Shown here in pieces: positions 8,574 through 17,357 of a stretch of 64,000 nt of DNA. Under the pieces are notes generated by a model. It was not told the DNA's origin. It searched no databases and worked only from the letters and a program-made list of their open reading frames with translations. The DNA lies in NCBI RefSeq assembly GCF_942548115.1, contig NZ_OW824151.1, forward strand, positions 558,001 to 622,000, in the 5' to 3' direction. Both the position numbers and the translations under genes were made by a program. The DNA comes from Aeromicrobium sp. Leaf245 (lineage in GTDB: Bacteria; Actinomycetota; Actinomycetes; Propionibacteriales; Nocardioidaceae). Position 1 is the stretch's first letter. Every line of letters starts with the position of its first letter.

Positions 8574-9449
8574 GTGCAGAAGAACCCGACGCCCGCCTCA
8601 CGTGGCGCCCTCATGGCGCTCGGCTCCATGACCTCCGTGCAGATCGGCCTCGCTGCGTCCGTCGGCCTGTTCGACCGCATCGGCTCGGAGGGCGCGGCGT
8701 GGCTGCGGCTCTCGTGGGCGGGCGTCATCATGCTGCTGCTCGTCCGACCCTGGCGTCGACGCCTGAGTCCGGCCGCGCTGCGAGCCTGCGTGGTGCTGGG
8801 CGTGGTGACGGCCGGCGTGACCATGCTGTTCATGGCCGCCCTCGCTCGGCTGCCGCTCGGTACGGCCAGCGCCCTGGAGTTCCTGGGGCCGTTGTCCGTC
8901 GCGGTGCTCCGCGGTCGGCGCGGCACGTGGGCGTGGCCCGCGCTGGCCGCGGCGGGCGTGCTCCTGCTGACCCAGCCGTGGAGCGGCGAGACCGACGGTC
9001 GGGGTGTCCTGTACGCGCTCGGCGCGGCCTGCTGCTGGGCGGCCTACATCGTCTACACGCAGAAGGTGGGCGACGCCGTGGACGGCGTGGTCGGGCTGGG
9101 CGTCTCGATGCCGGTCGCCGGTCTGGTCGCCACGCTGGTGGCGGGGCCGGCCACGATCGGCCATCTCGACCTGGAGCTGCTCGTCGTCGGCATCGGACTG
9201 GCCCTGCTCGTGCCGGTGGTCCCGTTCGCGCTCGAGATGCTGGCGCTGCGCCGCCTCACGACCGCCGCGTTCGGGACGCTCATGTGCCTGGAGCCGGCCA
9301 TCGCCCTCGTGGTCGGGCTCGTCGTGCTCGACCAGGTGCCCGACGTCGCTGCCGTGCTCGGTCTCGTCTGCGTCGTGGCGGCCGGCGTGGGTGCCACGCG
9401 CTCGGGCGGCCGCGAGACCGTGCCCGCGGCACCCACCCCGTCCGCCTGA
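8574..9449 (+). CDS. EamA/RhtA-like drug-metabolite exporter
   Basis: A 291-residue, roughly ten-helix membrane protein of the DMT superfamily: two EamA repeats, the first ending with [19 protein letters not shown] and the second with [27 protein letters not shown], each the expected end-of-repeat helix pair. The GALEFxGPL-type signature is closest to RhtA, an amino-acid (threonine/homoserine) exporter, but the substrate here is unproven. The start is uncertain: GTG at 8574 is chosen because the hydrophobic region begins soon after, and in-frame GTG at 8538 is possible. Control by the divergent LysR protein is likely. Confidence 0.83.
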   Translation: MQKNPTPASRGALMALGSMTSVQIGLAASVGLFDRIGSEGAAWLRLSWAGVIMLLLVRPWRRRLSPAALRACVVLGVVTAGVTMLFMAALARLPLGTASALEFLGPLSVAVLRGRRGTWAWPALAAAGVLLLTQPWSGETDGRGVLYALGAACCWAAYIVYTQKVGDAVDGVVGLGVSMPVAGLVATLVAGPATIGHLDLELLVVGIGLALLVPVVPFALEMLALRRLTTAAFGTLMCLEPAIALVVGLVVLDQVPDVAAVLGLVCVVAAGVGATRSGGRETVPAAPTPSA

Positions 9450-9462
9450 CTCCAGACGCACG

Positions 9463-9496
9463 ACGACGCCCCACCCGCGACCGGGTGGGGCGTCGT
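9463..9496. terminator. Bidirectional terminator hairpin
   Basis: Perfect 14-bp stem ACGACGCCCCACCC / GGGTGGGGCGTCGT with a 6-nt loop, placed exactly between the convergent exporter and acyl-CoA dehydrogenase genes. Confidence 0.8.
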
Positions 9497-9512
9497 CGTG
9501 GAGGTCAGGCGA

Positions 9513-11390
9513 TCAGAACGCGGCCTCGTCGAGCTCCATGATGCTCGCGTCGACGTTCTCGGCCATCGCGCGCTCCGCCGTCAGGCGGGGCAGCACGGTG
9601 CGAGCGAAGAACGACGCCGCGGCGACCTTGCCCTCGTAGAAGGCCTTGTCGGAGCCGGTGACGCCCTCGTCGAGCCGGGCCAGCGCCACCTCGGCGCCGC
9701 GCAGCAGCAGCCACGACACGACGAGGTCGCCGAGCACGTACACGAGGCGCGTCGTGTTCAGGCCGACCTTGTAGAGGTTCTTGACGTCACCCTTCTCGTC
9801 GGCCGGGTTGCTGGCCATGAGGTCGGTGAACGCGGCACCCAGGATGGCCTGGGCGTCGTCGAGGGCCGTCGCGAGCAGCTCGCGCTCGACCTTGAGGCGA
9901 CCGTTGCCGGCCTCGCTCTTGACGAACTCGCCGACCTGCTCGGCCAGGTAGCCGATCGCACGACCCTTGTCCTTCACGATCTTGCGGAAGAACAGGTCCT
10001 GTCCCTGGATCGCCGTGGTGCCCTCGTAGAGGGTGTCGATCTTGGCGTCGCGGACGTACTGCTCGATCGGGTAGTCCTGCAGGAAGCCCGAGCCGCCGAA
10101 CGTCTGCAGCGACTCGGTGCCGAGCAGCACCCAGGAGCGCTCCGAGCCGTAGCCCTTGACGATCGGGAGCAGCAGGTCGTTGACCGACTCCTCGAGGGAG
10201 GCGTCCTCGCCAGACTCCTCCTTCTGCATGATCGCGTCCTGCCACGTGGTCGTGTAGAACACGAGCGAGCGCAGGCCCTCGGCGAACGCCTTCTGCGTCA
10301 TGAGCGAGCGGCGCACGTCGGGGTGGTGGGTGATCGTCACGCGCGGGGCCGTCTTGTCGGAGGCCTGCGTGAGGTCGGCGCCCTGGACGCGCTCCTTGGC
10401 GTACTCGAGCGCGTTGAGGTAGCCCGACGACAGCGTGGCGATGGCCTTCGCGCCGACCATCATGCGCGCGTTCTCGATGACGCGGAACATCTGGCTGATG
10501 CCGTTGTGAACCTCGCCGAGCAGCCAGCCCTTCGCCGGCTCGCCGCCACCGGTGGACGGGTCGCCGAAGGTGACCTCGCAGGTGGTGGAGACCTTGATGC
10601 CCATCTTCTTCTCGACGTTCGTGACGTAGACGCCGTTGCGCTCGCCGGTCAGGTCGCCGGTCTCGTGGTCGAAGTGGATCTTGGGCACGAGGAACAGGCT
10701 CAGACCCTTGGTGCCGGGGCCGCCGGCACCCTCGACGCCCTGGGGGCGCGCGAGCACGAGGTGCATGATGTTCTCGCTCATGTCGTGCTCGCCCGAGGTG
10801 ATGAAGCGCTTGACGCCCTCGATGTTCCAGGAGCCGTCCTCGTTCGGGAAGGCCTTGGTGCGGCCGGCGCCGACGTCGGAGCCCGCGTCGGGCTCGGTGA
10901 GCACCATGGTGGCGCCCCACTGACGCTCGACCATGTGGCCGGCGATCTTCTTGTCCCGCTCGGTGCCGTTCTCGAACACGATCCGCGCGAAGGCGGGGCC
11001 GGCGGCGTACATCCAGATGGGCGGGTTGGCGCCCAGCACGAACTCGGCGGTGGCCCAGATGATGGAGGCGGGGGTGCGCTGGCCACCGAGCTCCTCGGGG
11101 ACCTGCAGGCGCCACCACTCGGCATCCATCCAGGCCTGGTAGCTCTTGACGAACGCGGGGTTCATCGCCACCGTCATGGCGCTGGGGTCGTAGACCGGGG
11201 GGTTGCGGTCGGCGTCGTCGAAGGATGCGGCGAGGTCCTCGCGGGCGAGGCGGTCGACCTCGCCGAGGATGCTCTTGGCGGTGTCGAAGTCGATCTCCTC
11301 GAACGGGCCGGCGCCGAGGACGTCCTGGCGGTCGAACAGCTCGAAGAGGTTGAACTCGACGTCACGCAGGTTGCTCTTGTAGTGGCTCAT
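9513..11390 (-). CDS. Large acyl-CoA dehydrogenase (FadE5-like, with C-terminal extension)
   Basis: A 625-residue flavoprotein that introduces the alpha-beta double bond in acyl-CoA. It has the ACAD signature blocks [13 protein letters not shown] (about 180) and the catalytic region [21 protein letters not shown], whose glutamate is the base, plus the extra C-terminal helical domain of ~600-residue enzymes such as mycobacterial FadE5. The start [19 protein letters not shown] is the conserved N-terminus of this subfamily; AGGAA lies about 10 nt upstream. Electrons would pass to ETF and then to EtfD, also encoded in this window (47011-50739). It is monocistronic, ending at a strong hairpin. Confidence 0.93.
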   Translation of the reverse strand: MSHYKSNLRDVEFNLFELFDRQDVLGAGPFEEIDFDTAKSILGEVDRLAREDLAASFDDADRNPPVYDPSAMTVAMNPAFVKSYQAWMDAEWWRLQVPEELGGQRTPASIIWATAEFVLGANPPIWMYAAGPAFARIVFENGTERDKKIAGHMVERQWGATMVLTEPDAGSDVGAGRTKAFPNEDGSWNIEGVKRFITSGEHDMSENIMHLVLARPQGVEGAGGPGTKGLSLFLVPKIHFDHETGDLTGERNGVYVTNVEKKMGIKVSTTCEVTFGDPSTGGGEPAKGWLLGEVHNGISQMFRVIENARMMVGAKAIATLSSGYLNALEYAKERVQGADLTQASDKTAPRVTITHHPDVRRSLMTQKAFAEGLRSLVFYTTTWQDAIMQKEESGEDASLEESVNDLLLPIVKGYGSERSWVLLGTESLQTFGGSGFLQDYPIEQYVRDAKIDTLYEGTTAIQGQDLFFRKIVKDKGRAIGYLAEQVGEFVKSEAGNGRLKVERELLATALDDAQAILGAAFTDLMASNPADEKGDVKNLYKVGLNTTRLVYVLGDLVVSWLLLRGAEVALARLDEGVTGSDKAFYEGKVAAASFFARTVLPRLTAERAMAENVDASIMELDEAAF

Positions 11391-11584
11391 GACTGCCTGT
11401 TCCTGGGTCGGGGGCGCGTGCGGTGCACGCATTCAGGGGTCCGGTGCGCGAGGATTACTCGTGAGTGCTACCGGCTGGTAACTTAAGTATCCGCAGATCA
11501 GGGGCTCGACACAAGTCATTCGGCCCACCTCGCACGATGTTCTTGGACACGCCCCCGGGGGACGGACGTGCGCTGCTGTGCGGA

Positions 11585-12190
11585 TCAGGACGTGAGCGAC
11601 GGAACCAGGTCCACGACGCCGAGCAGGTCGGGCACGACGTGGGTGGCGCCGGCGGCACGCAGCTCGTCGGCGGTGCAGGGGCCGGTGGGCACGGCGATGC
11701 CGACGACGTCGGCCGAGCGGCAGGCGTCCATGTCGTGCACGTGGTCGCCGACGTAGGCCGCGACGCCCCGCTCGCGGAAGACGTCGGCCTTGCCCTCGCG
11801 CCACACGTCGCCCACGACGTCGAGCTCGACGTCGAGGCGCTGCAGGTGCAGACGGGCGTTGTGGGTGTTCTTGCCGGTGACGACGAACGCCTCGCCGCCG
11901 GCGTCGAGCACGGCCTGCACCGCCTCGCGCGCGCCGGGGAGCAGCTCGACGCGGGGGATCGCCAGCTTTGGGTAGAGGGCGCGGTAGCGGTCGGCGGCGG
12001 CCGGGACGTCCTCGGCCGCGAACCAGTTCGCCAGCTCGTGCTCGAGCGGCGGACCCAGGCGGGACGTCACGAGGTCGACGTCGATGGGGGTGCCGGTCTC
12101 GGCGGACAGCGCCCGGTAGGTGGCGCCGATGCCGGGACGGGAGTCGACGAGCGTCATGTCGAGGTCGAACCCGACGACGAGGCGGCTCAC
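11585..12190 (-). CDS. HAD-family hydrolase (phosphatase-like)
   Basis: A 201-residue haloacid dehalogenase-superfamily protein. Motif I is DLDMT near residues 9-13 (nucleophile Asp and general-acid Asp), motif II is VVTGKNT, and motif IV VGDHVHDMDACRSAD carries the magnesium-binding acidic pair. A helical cap follows motif I, as in phosphoglycolate-phosphatase-like subfamily I enzymes. The substrate is unknown. The GTG start has TAGTCT 7 nt upstream, a leaderless pattern. The gap of about 190 bp to the downstream FadE start holds FadE promoter DNA with an imperfect TACC-n4-GGTA dyad and no gene. Confidence 0.87.
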   Translation of the reverse strand: MSRLVVGFDLDMTLVDSRPGIGATYRALSAETGTPIDVDLVTSRLGPPLEHELANWFAAEDVPAAADRYRALYPKLAIPRVELLPGAREAVQAVLDAGGEAFVVTGKNTHNARLHLQRLDVELDVVGDVWREGKADVFRERGVAAYVGDHVHDMDACRSADVVGIAVPTGPCTADELRAAGATHVVPDLLGVVDLVPSLTS

Positions 12191-12204
12191 GTCGTGAAGA
12201 CTAC

Positions 12205-12237
12205 GCAGCCACCGTCCCGGGGGTGGACGGTGGCTGC
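12205..12237 (-). terminator. Terminator hairpin after the 37-residue peptide gene
   Basis: Perfect 13-bp stem GCAGCCACCGTCC / GGACGGTGGCTGC with a 7-nt loop, downstream of the small minus-strand gene and just upstream of the HAD gene start. Confidence 0.7.
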
Positions 12238-12355
12238 GAGTGCTGCTGACCTGCAGGCCGCGGGGCCGGGGCGTCGGGACCCGGCCGCGGACGTCGTGCG
12301 GTCAGACGTGGGTGGGGGGGGTTGCCGGGCCGCGGGCCGGCGGACCGGCGCCGCG

Positions 12356-12469
12356 TCAGAAGCGACGGATGGTCGGGATGCGGCCGTAGCCGTCGGTCGC
12401 GACGAGGTAGGCGGTCTTGGTGACACCGATGGTGACGACGATCGCGCCGAGCACGGAGAGAGCGAGCAT
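12356..12469 (-). CDS. Small 37-residue membrane peptide
   Basis: A short reading frame reading MLALSVLGAIVVTIGVTK and then a polar tail ending with RIPTIRRF. It has a single hydrophobic helix (about residues 2-16) and a basic C-terminus. A strong Shine-Dalgarno sequence, GAGGAGG, lies 8 nt before the ATG, and a terminator hairpin follows at 12205-12237, so it looks like a real, independently expressed gene rather than chance. It is divergent from a LysR-type gene across a 110-bp region with a dyad operator. The function is unknown; a regulatory target of that LysR protein is an inference from position. Confidence 0.6.
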   Translation of the reverse strand: MLALSVLGAIVVTIGVTKTAYLVATDGYGRIPTIRRF

Positions 12470-12553
12470 GGTGGGGGCCTCCTCGGGAGGGTCGGGGGGT
12501 GGTTCTTCCCTCTCAGGATGACCCTGCTCATCGTCAAGGACAAGCGAAGAGAA

Positions 12554-12570
12554 CTACATGTAACGTGTAG
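12554..12570. promoter_or_regulatory. Dyad operator upstream of the second LysR gene
   Basis: CTACATGT-a-ACGTGTAG (12554-12570) is a near-perfect inverted repeat ending 9 bp before the ATG at 12580, in the divergent region shared with the 37-residue peptide gene. It is a likely autoregulatory site. Confidence 0.5.
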
Positions 12571-12579
12571 CATCTCTAC

Positions 12580-13494
12580 ATGGAAGTGCGCCGCCTCATG
12601 GTTCTCAGGGAATTGTCGGAACGCGGCTCCGTCGGGGCCGTCGCCGACGCGATGAGGGTCACACCGTCGGCGGTCTCCCAGCAGCTGAAGGCGCTCGAGA
12701 AGGAGGCCGGCTACCCGCTCGTGGAGGCCGCCGGCCGCGGCGTCTCCCTGACCGAGGCGGGGCGGGCGCTGGCCCGAGCGGCCACCGACATCGCCGTGGC
12801 CATCGAGCGCGCCGAGGGGGACTGGCGCGCCTTCATGGAGCAGCCGGCCGGCCGCGTCACCCTCGTGACCTTCCCGACAGGTGGCGAGATGCTGCTGCCG
12901 GGCCTGCTGACCCGCATGGCCGAGCGGCCCGACGTCGAGCTGGTGTGCACCGACCTGGAGGACCCCGAGGCGGCCGGTGACCTGACCGCCGACCACGACG
13001 TGGTGCTGTCGGACGCGCCGACGACGTCGGCCACGTGGCACGAGCGCGGACTGCAGGTGGTGCCGCTCATGAGCGAGCCGCTCGACGTGGCCCTGCCCGA
13101 GGACCACCCGCTCGCGCGGAAGGCGAGCCTGTCGCCCCGCGACGTGGTGGACGAGACGTGGATCGGGGTCCCGCCCGGCTATCCCTTCGACCGGGTGCTG
13201 GAGCAGGTGGTGGTCGCCACCGGCCAGCCGGTGCGGGTGGCGCAGCGCTTCGCCGACAACGGGGTGGTGGAGGCGATGGTGGCCGGCGGCCACGGCCTGG
13301 CGATCCTCCCGCGCTTCACCACCCGCGAGCACAGCAACGGCCTGGTCACCCGCCCGCTCATCGGCGTCCGCGCCCGCCGCGACATCTCCGCCGTGCTGCG
13401 TCCCGACCGCTTCGAGCGCCCCTCCGTCCGCCTCGTCGTCCAGGCCCTGCGCGAGGAGGCGCGGCTCGTCGCCGACGCCCACGGCGCCGCCTGA
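12580..13494 (+). CDS. LysR-type transcriptional regulator
   Basis: A 304-residue LysR-family protein: winged helix-turn-helix at residues 1-62 (LRELSERGSVGAVADAMRVT then AVSQQLKALEKEAG) and an effector-binding domain from about residue 90. It shares its promoter region with a 37-residue membrane peptide gene on the opposite strand. The 3' side is a palindrome-rich gap before the convergent enoyl-CoA hydratase. Sequence of the N-terminal domain resembles the other LysR protein in this window (7589-8506), but the effector domains differ. The effector is unknown. Confidence 0.9.
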   Translation: MEVRRLMVLRELSERGSVGAVADAMRVTPSAVSQQLKALEKEAGYPLVEAAGRGVSLTEAGRALARAATDIAVAIERAEGDWRAFMEQPAGRVTLVTFPTGGEMLLPGLLTRMAERPDVELVCTDLEDPEAAGDLTADHDVVLSDAPTTSATWHERGLQVVPLMSEPLDVALPEDHPLARKASLSPRDVVDETWIGVPPGYPFDRVLEQVVVATGQPVRVAQRFADNGVVEAMVAGGHGLAILPRFTTREHSNGLVTRPLIGVRARRDISAVLRPDRFERPSVRLVVQALREEARLVADAHGAA

Positions 13495-13503
13495 CCGCAG
13501 ATT

Positions 13504-13591
13504 CCCAGGTCGACCTGGGTATCTTCCGGTCCGCACGGTTTCCCCTACGTCTGCACGGGTTGCTTCCCGTGCAGACGTAGGCAAACCGTGC
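13504..13591. repeat. Intergenic palindromes between convergent LysR and enoyl-CoA hydratase genes
   Basis: A perfect 16-bp palindrome (CCCAGGTCGACCTGGG, 13504-13519) is followed by a large inverted repeat with 26-27 nt arms (13533-13559 and 13566-13591) differing only by one small indel/substitution, with a 6-nt loop. It fills the gap between two convergent stop codons. The long stem would form a very stable RNA hairpin on either transcript. Confidence 0.75.
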
Positions 13592-13596
13592 AGGTG

Positions 13597-14349
13597 TCAG
13601 GACTTCGAGAATCGGGCTGCGAAGCGCTCGAACTCCGGGCTCGAGAGCGACTCGGCCTGGAACTGCGCCTCGACGTCGAGCGACGCGACGAAGTCCGACG
13701 TCGACGCGACGCGCACGGACTCCTTCACGTGCGCCATCAGGGTGGGGTTGCGCTCGCACCAGCCCAGGGCCAGCTCCCGGGCGCGGGTCGGCGCGTCGTC
13801 CACGAGCTCCTGGGCGATGCCGAGCCGCAGCGCGTGGTCGGCCCCGATCACGTCGCCGGCGTAGAGCGCGGCGGCCGTGTTGGCCGAGCCGATGCGCTGC
13901 GTGAGCATCCAGGTGCAGCCGCCGCCGGGGTGCAGGCCGATCTGGGTGAAGGTCGGTCCGAACCCCGCCTTGGGCCCGGCGACGATCACGTCGCACGCGA
14001 GCGCGATGTTGAGGCCGGCGCCCACCGCGGGCCCGTGGACCGCGGCGATCGTCGGGATCGCCAGGTCGCGGATGGGCAGGAACGAGGCGTAGACCTTCAT
14101 GAGGTGGTCGCGCAGCTCGTCGACGGGCCGGGTGCGGTCGCCGAACAGGTTGCCCACGTTGGCGCCCGAGCAGAACGCCCGGCCGGCGCCGGTCACCACG
14201 AGGGCGCGGGCATCCTCGTCGGCGGCCACGGTGACCACCGCCTCACGCAGCTCGTCGAGCAGCGGCCAGTCGAGCGCGTTGAGCCGCTCCGGGTCGTTCA
14301 GCGTGATGGTCCGCAGTGGACCGTCGGACTCCAGCAGCACGTAGGACAT
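13597..14349 (-). CDS. Enoyl-CoA hydratase/isomerase family protein
   Basis: A 250-residue crotonase-fold enzyme. The first oxyanion-hole region is GRAFCSGANVGNLF (about residues 56-70), and the second is IAAVHGPAVGAGLNIALACDVIVA (about 102-125). The two catalytic glutamates of true hydratases are not clearly in place: GPTFTQIGLHPGGGCTWML stands where the usual E-x-x-x-G-x-x-P-G block is. This suggests an isomerase or a diverged hydratase. The ATG follows TACGGT by 6 nt (leaderless). Genomic setting with two acyl-CoA dehydrogenases suggests fatty-acid catabolism. Confidence 0.87.
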   Translation of the reverse strand: MSYVLLESDGPLRTITLNDPERLNALDWPLLDELREAVVTVAADEDARALVVTGAGRAFCSGANVGNLFGDRTRPVDELRDHLMKVYASFLPIRDLAIPTIAAVHGPAVGAGLNIALACDVIVAGPKAGFGPTFTQIGLHPGGGCTWMLTQRIGSANTAAALYAGDVIGADHALRLGIAQELVDDAPTRARELALGWCERNPTLMAHVKESVRVASTSDFVASLDVEAQFQAESLSSPEFERFAARFSKS

Positions 14350-14374
14350 GCGGCGACCGTACCGGCGGGACGCC

Positions 14375-15070
14375 TCAGAGGGCGTGCCGGATGACGTCGG
14401 CCATGCCGGCGTAGCCGCTGTCGTTGGGGTGGAACCGGTCCTCGGCGAGGCGCCCGCGCCAGTCGCGCATGTGGGGGACCCGGAAGTCGGCGATCACGAT
14501 CTCCCCGGCCCGTTCGTGGGCGTCGACGGCCCGGTTGAAGCGAGCGGCGGAGCGCTGCAGACCGGGCTGGGTCGCGACGACGGTGCCGTGCGGCACGGCG
14601 TCGAGCAGCGTCTCGATCGCCGAGGGCAGCAGCCTGCTCCACTTGGGGCTCATGAGGTCGTTGTTGCCGATGAGCAGGGTGACGAGCGCGATCTCGTGGC
14701 CCTGCTCGCGGACCTGGTCCAGCGCCGGGAGCTGCCGCTCGAGCACGTCGAGCACGCGTGCACCGTTGAACGCCAGGTTGAGCACGGCCGCGTCGCGGAT
14801 CCTCGTGGGCGGGTCGGCCGCGATCTGGCCGACCCAGCCGCGGTCCGGAGCACTGGCGCCGATGCCCTGGGTCATGGAGTCGCCGAGCGCGACCCACAAC
14901 GGCCGGCCCGAGCCGAGTGCGCGACGGTTGCTGTCCTCCCACCACCGCGCGTAGGGCTCCACCTGGCCCATGACGCTGCGCACGCCGGGGAGCACCAGCG
15001 CGAGCTTCGAGACCACCGGCCCCGGCGGCCGATCGCTCAGGTTGGAGTAGTCGAACGTCGTCACGATCAC
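14375..15070 (-). CDS. SGNH/GDSL-family hydrolase
   Basis: A 231-residue SGNH hydrolase (esterase/lipase fold). Block I is ALGDSMTQGIG with the nucleophile Ser (about residue 62), block III is LIGNNDLMS with the oxyanion-hole Asn, and block V is DRFHPNDSGY with the catalytic Asp and His three residues apart. No signal peptide is evident, so it is probably cytoplasmic. The start is uncertain between GTG codons at 15070 and 15064. It sits 25 bp upstream of nothing else on its strand: its stop faces the enoyl-CoA hydratase start region, so the two could share a transcript. Confidence 0.85.
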   Translation of the reverse strand: MIVTTFDYSNLSDRPPGPVVSKLALVLPGVRSVMGQVEPYARWWEDSNRRALGSGRPLWVALGDSMTQGIGASAPDRGWVGQIAADPPTRIRDAAVLNLAFNGARVLDVLERQLPALDQVREQGHEIALVTLLIGNNDLMSPKWSRLLPSAIETLLDAVPHGTVVATQPGLQRSAARFNRAVDAHERAGEIVIADFRVPHMRDWRGRLAEDRFHPNDSGYAGMADVIRHAL

Positions 15071-15123
15071 CAAGTGAAGCAACGGTCGGGTGATCGCGCA
15101 GGTCAGGTGAGCGGTCTCACGCG

Positions 15124-15552
15124 TCAGCCGCGGGGGTCGCGCAGGTCGGCGCCGTCGCCCACGAGGAGGAGTCCGCCGGGCGCGAGGGCGGCCGTGACAC
15201 GAGGAAGAGCCCGCGACGCGAGAGTGGGGTGACGGCCGTCGAGGGCGCCCACCCGCAGCGCGAACGCGAGGTCGTACGGCGCCTCGTCGGGTTCGAGCAG
15301 GAGGTCCTCGACGGCGACCTGCCGGACGTCGAGCCGCCCGGCCGCGATCTCCGCGGCAGCGTGACGTCGGCACTGGTCGACGGCGGTCGCGGAGCGGTCG
15401 GTGGCCAGGACGAAGCCATCGGGTCCGAGGCGTCGGACGACCTCGCGGGCGGCCGCGCCGGGACCGCACCCGATCTCGAGCACCCGCATCCCGGGCTCGA
15501 GCGGGAGCGCGTCGACCGCGGCCAGGATGCGGGCTGACGGTGGGGCGGGCAC
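15124..15552 (-). CDS. Class I SAM-dependent methyltransferase
   Basis: A 142-residue, short methyltransferase. Motif I is VLEIGCGPGAAARE at about residues 24-37, the acidic residue of motif II is in LATDRSATAV, and motif IV/post-I regions are visible in DLAFALRVGALDGRHP. The C-terminal part of a full-length class I fold is short, ending soon after the sixth strand (GGLLLVGDG), so it may be a minimal form. The substrate is unknown. It lies next to the tRNA-Gly that borders the accessory island. Confidence 0.75.
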   Translation of the reverse strand: MPAPPSARILAAVDALPLEPGMRVLEIGCGPGAAAREVVRRLGPDGFVLATDRSATAVDQCRRHAAAEIAAGRLDVRQVAVEDLLLEPDEAPYDLAFALRVGALDGRHPTLASRALPRVTAALAPGGLLLVGDGADLRDPRG

Positions 15553-15601
15553 GCTCCCATCGTCGCCGCTCGCCCGCCGGTTGGGTACTGTGACGTCACC
15601 G

Positions 15602-15675
15602 GCCGATGTAGCTCAATGGCAGAGCGCTTGCTTCCCAAGCAAGACACGCGGGTTCGATTCCCGTCATCGGCTCCA
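15602..15675 (+). tRNA. tRNA-Gly (anticodon CCC)
   Basis: A complete cloverleaf: acceptor arms GCCGATG / CATCGGC pair fully, the D-arm is GCTC...GAGC, the anticodon stem CTTGC/GCAAG frames loop TTCCCAA (anticodon CCC), the T-arm is GCGGG-TTCGATT-CCCGT, and CCA is encoded at 15673-15675. A TACTGT -10 box is at 15586-15591. The 3' end is a typical integration target; a 12-bp copy of it recurs at 30387-30398. Confidence 0.97.
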
Positions 15676-15680
15676 TGGGG

Positions 15681-15714
15681 TCTTCGCAGAATTCAGTGCA
15701 GATCTTCGCAGAAT
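15681..15714 (+). repeat. Pair of 12-bp direct repeats between tRNA-Gly and hsdM
   Basis: TCTTCGCAGAAT occurs at 15681-15692 and again at 15703-15714, 22 bp apart (about two helical turns), immediately after the tRNA. It could be a recombinase or regulator binding pair, or a remnant of the integration event. Confidence 0.5.
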
Positions 15715-15793
15715 GAACGACCATCGCAACGACAGCTGGGGTCGGTCCTCCCGTTCTCAGGTGAATGTGCCACTAAGCATCGTCCGGCGCAGA

Positions 15794-15807
15794 TAGCCTC
15801 GGGTCCG
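15794..15807 (+). promoter_or_regulatory. Leaderless promoter of the hsdMSR operon
   Basis: TAGCCT at 15794-15799 precedes the GTG start of hsdM by 7 nt, with no Shine-Dalgarno sequence. Confidence 0.55.
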
Positions 15808-17357
15808 TGAAAGCCACCGATCTCGCCAAGGTCCGATCGACCCTGTGGGCGGCCGCCGACGAACTGCGGGCCAACTCCAAGCTGACGCCCGTTCAGTACC
15901 GCGATCCCGTGCTGGGTCTGGTGTTCTTGGCGTACGCCGAGAACCGTTTCGAGACCGTCCGTGGCGAGGTCGAGGCGAAGGCGACCGCTCGCAATCCCGC
16001 CACGATCGCCGACTACAAGGCCAAGGCGGTGCTATACCTCCCCGACGAGTCGCGGCTGTCGCACCTCAATGACCTGCCAGAGGGTGACGACATCGGCAAG
16101 GCGGTCGACGAGGCGATCAAGGCCATCGAGTCCGCCAACCCGGAGCTCAAGGACATCCTCCCGCGCGGCTACCAAAAGCTGGAGCGCTCGACCCTCATCG
16201 AGCTGCTGCGGCTGTTCGCACCGCTGCCGACTCAGCTCGAGGGTGACGCGTTCGGCTTCATCTACGAGGACTTCCTGTCCAACTTCGCCGCCCAGGAGGG
16301 CAAGGGCGGCGGCGAGTACTTCACCCCGTACTCGATCGTGCGGCTGATCGTGGAGATCCTGCAGCCGTTCGAGGGGCGCGTTTTCGACCCCGCCTGCGGC
16401 TCGGGCGGCATGTTCGTGCAGTGCGCCAAGTTCGTCGAGCGGCACCACGAGTCGGCCACCCGCAAGCTGTCAGTCTTCGGTGCAGAGAAGACCGACGATA
16501 CTGTCCCGCTGGCGAAGATGAACCTCGCGCTGCATGGGCTGTCAGGCGACATCTGTCAGGCCAACAGCTACTACGAGGATCCGCACGCTGCCGTCGGCGC
16601 CTTCGACTTTGTGATGGCGAACCCGCCGTTCAACGTCGACAAGATCAAAAAGGACCAACTCGCCGGCGACAAGCGCTTCCCGTTCGGACTGCCCAAGGCC
16701 GACAACGGCAACTACCTGTGGATCCAGGAGTTCTACGCCGCGCTCAACGAGAAAGGGCGCGCCGGCTTCGTCATGGCCAACTCCGCCGGCGACGCGGCCC
16801 ACTCCGAGAAGGAGATCCGTCGCCAGATCGTCGAGTCGGGCGCGGTCGACGTGATGGTCGCGATCAGCTCCAACTTCTTCTACACCGTGACGCTGCCGGT
16901 GACATTGTGGTTCCTCGAAAAGGCTAAGGCCGGTACGCCGCGCGAGGACCAGGTGCTGTTCCTCGACGCTCGGCACCTCTACCAGCAGATCGACCGCGCT
17001 CACCGCGACTTCCGGCCCGAGCAGGTCGAGTTTCTCGCCAACGTCGTGCGGCTCTACCGCGGTGAGGAAGTCGAGACGACCGATGGCAGCGACGTCCTGC
17101 TCAAGGAGAACTTTCCCGACGGCAAGTACGTCGACGTCGGCGGTCTCTGCAAGGTCGCGACACGCGCAGAGATCGAGGCCCAGGGCTGGAGCCTCAACCC
17201 TGGCCGCTACACCGGCACAGCAGCGGTCGACGAAAGCGACGCCGACTTCATGGGCGACCTCGAAAAACTGTACGAGCAGTTCACGATGTTAAGCGACGAG
17301 GCCGATGTGCTCCGCGCCAAGGTCGACGCCGCCGTCCAAGGGATTCTCGGCACATGA
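15807..17357 (+). CDS. hsdM: Type I restriction-modification system, methyltransferase subunit HsdM
   Basis: A 516-residue N6-adenine methyltransferase. An N-terminal helical HsdM domain is followed by the catalytic domain with motif I FDPACGSGGMF (about residue 193) and motif IV NPPF (272-275), the gamma-class order typical of type I enzymes. It binds S-adenosylmethionine and, with HsdS, methylates one adenine on each strand of a bipartite recognition site. The GTG at 15807 follows a TAGCCT box and starts the protein at the conserved KATDLAKVRSTLWAAADELR. It overlaps hsdS by 4 bp, so M, S and R are translationally coupled. It is the first gene of the island after tRNA-Gly. Confidence 0.96.
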   Translation: MKATDLAKVRSTLWAAADELRANSKLTPVQYRDPVLGLVFLAYAENRFETVRGEVEAKATARNPATIADYKAKAVLYLPDESRLSHLNDLPEGDDIGKAVDEAIKAIESANPELKDILPRGYQKLERSTLIELLRLFAPLPTQLEGDAFGFIYEDFLSNFAAQEGKGGGEYFTPYSIVRLIVEILQPFEGRVFDPACGSGGMFVQCAKFVERHHESATRKLSVFGAEKTDDTVPLAKMNLALHGLSGDICQANSYYEDPHAAVGAFDFVMANPPFNVDKIKKDQLAGDKRFPFGLPKADNGNYLWIQEFYAALNEKGRAGFVMANSAGDAAHSEKEIRRQIVESGAVDVMVAISSNFFYTVTLPVTLWFLEKAKAGTPREDQVLFLDARHLYQQIDRAHRDFRPEQVEFLANVVRLYRGEEVETTDGSDVLLKENFPDGKYVDVGGLCKVATRAEIEAQGWSLNPGRYTGTAAVDESDADFMGDLEKLYEQFTMLSDEADVLRAKVDAAVQGILGT

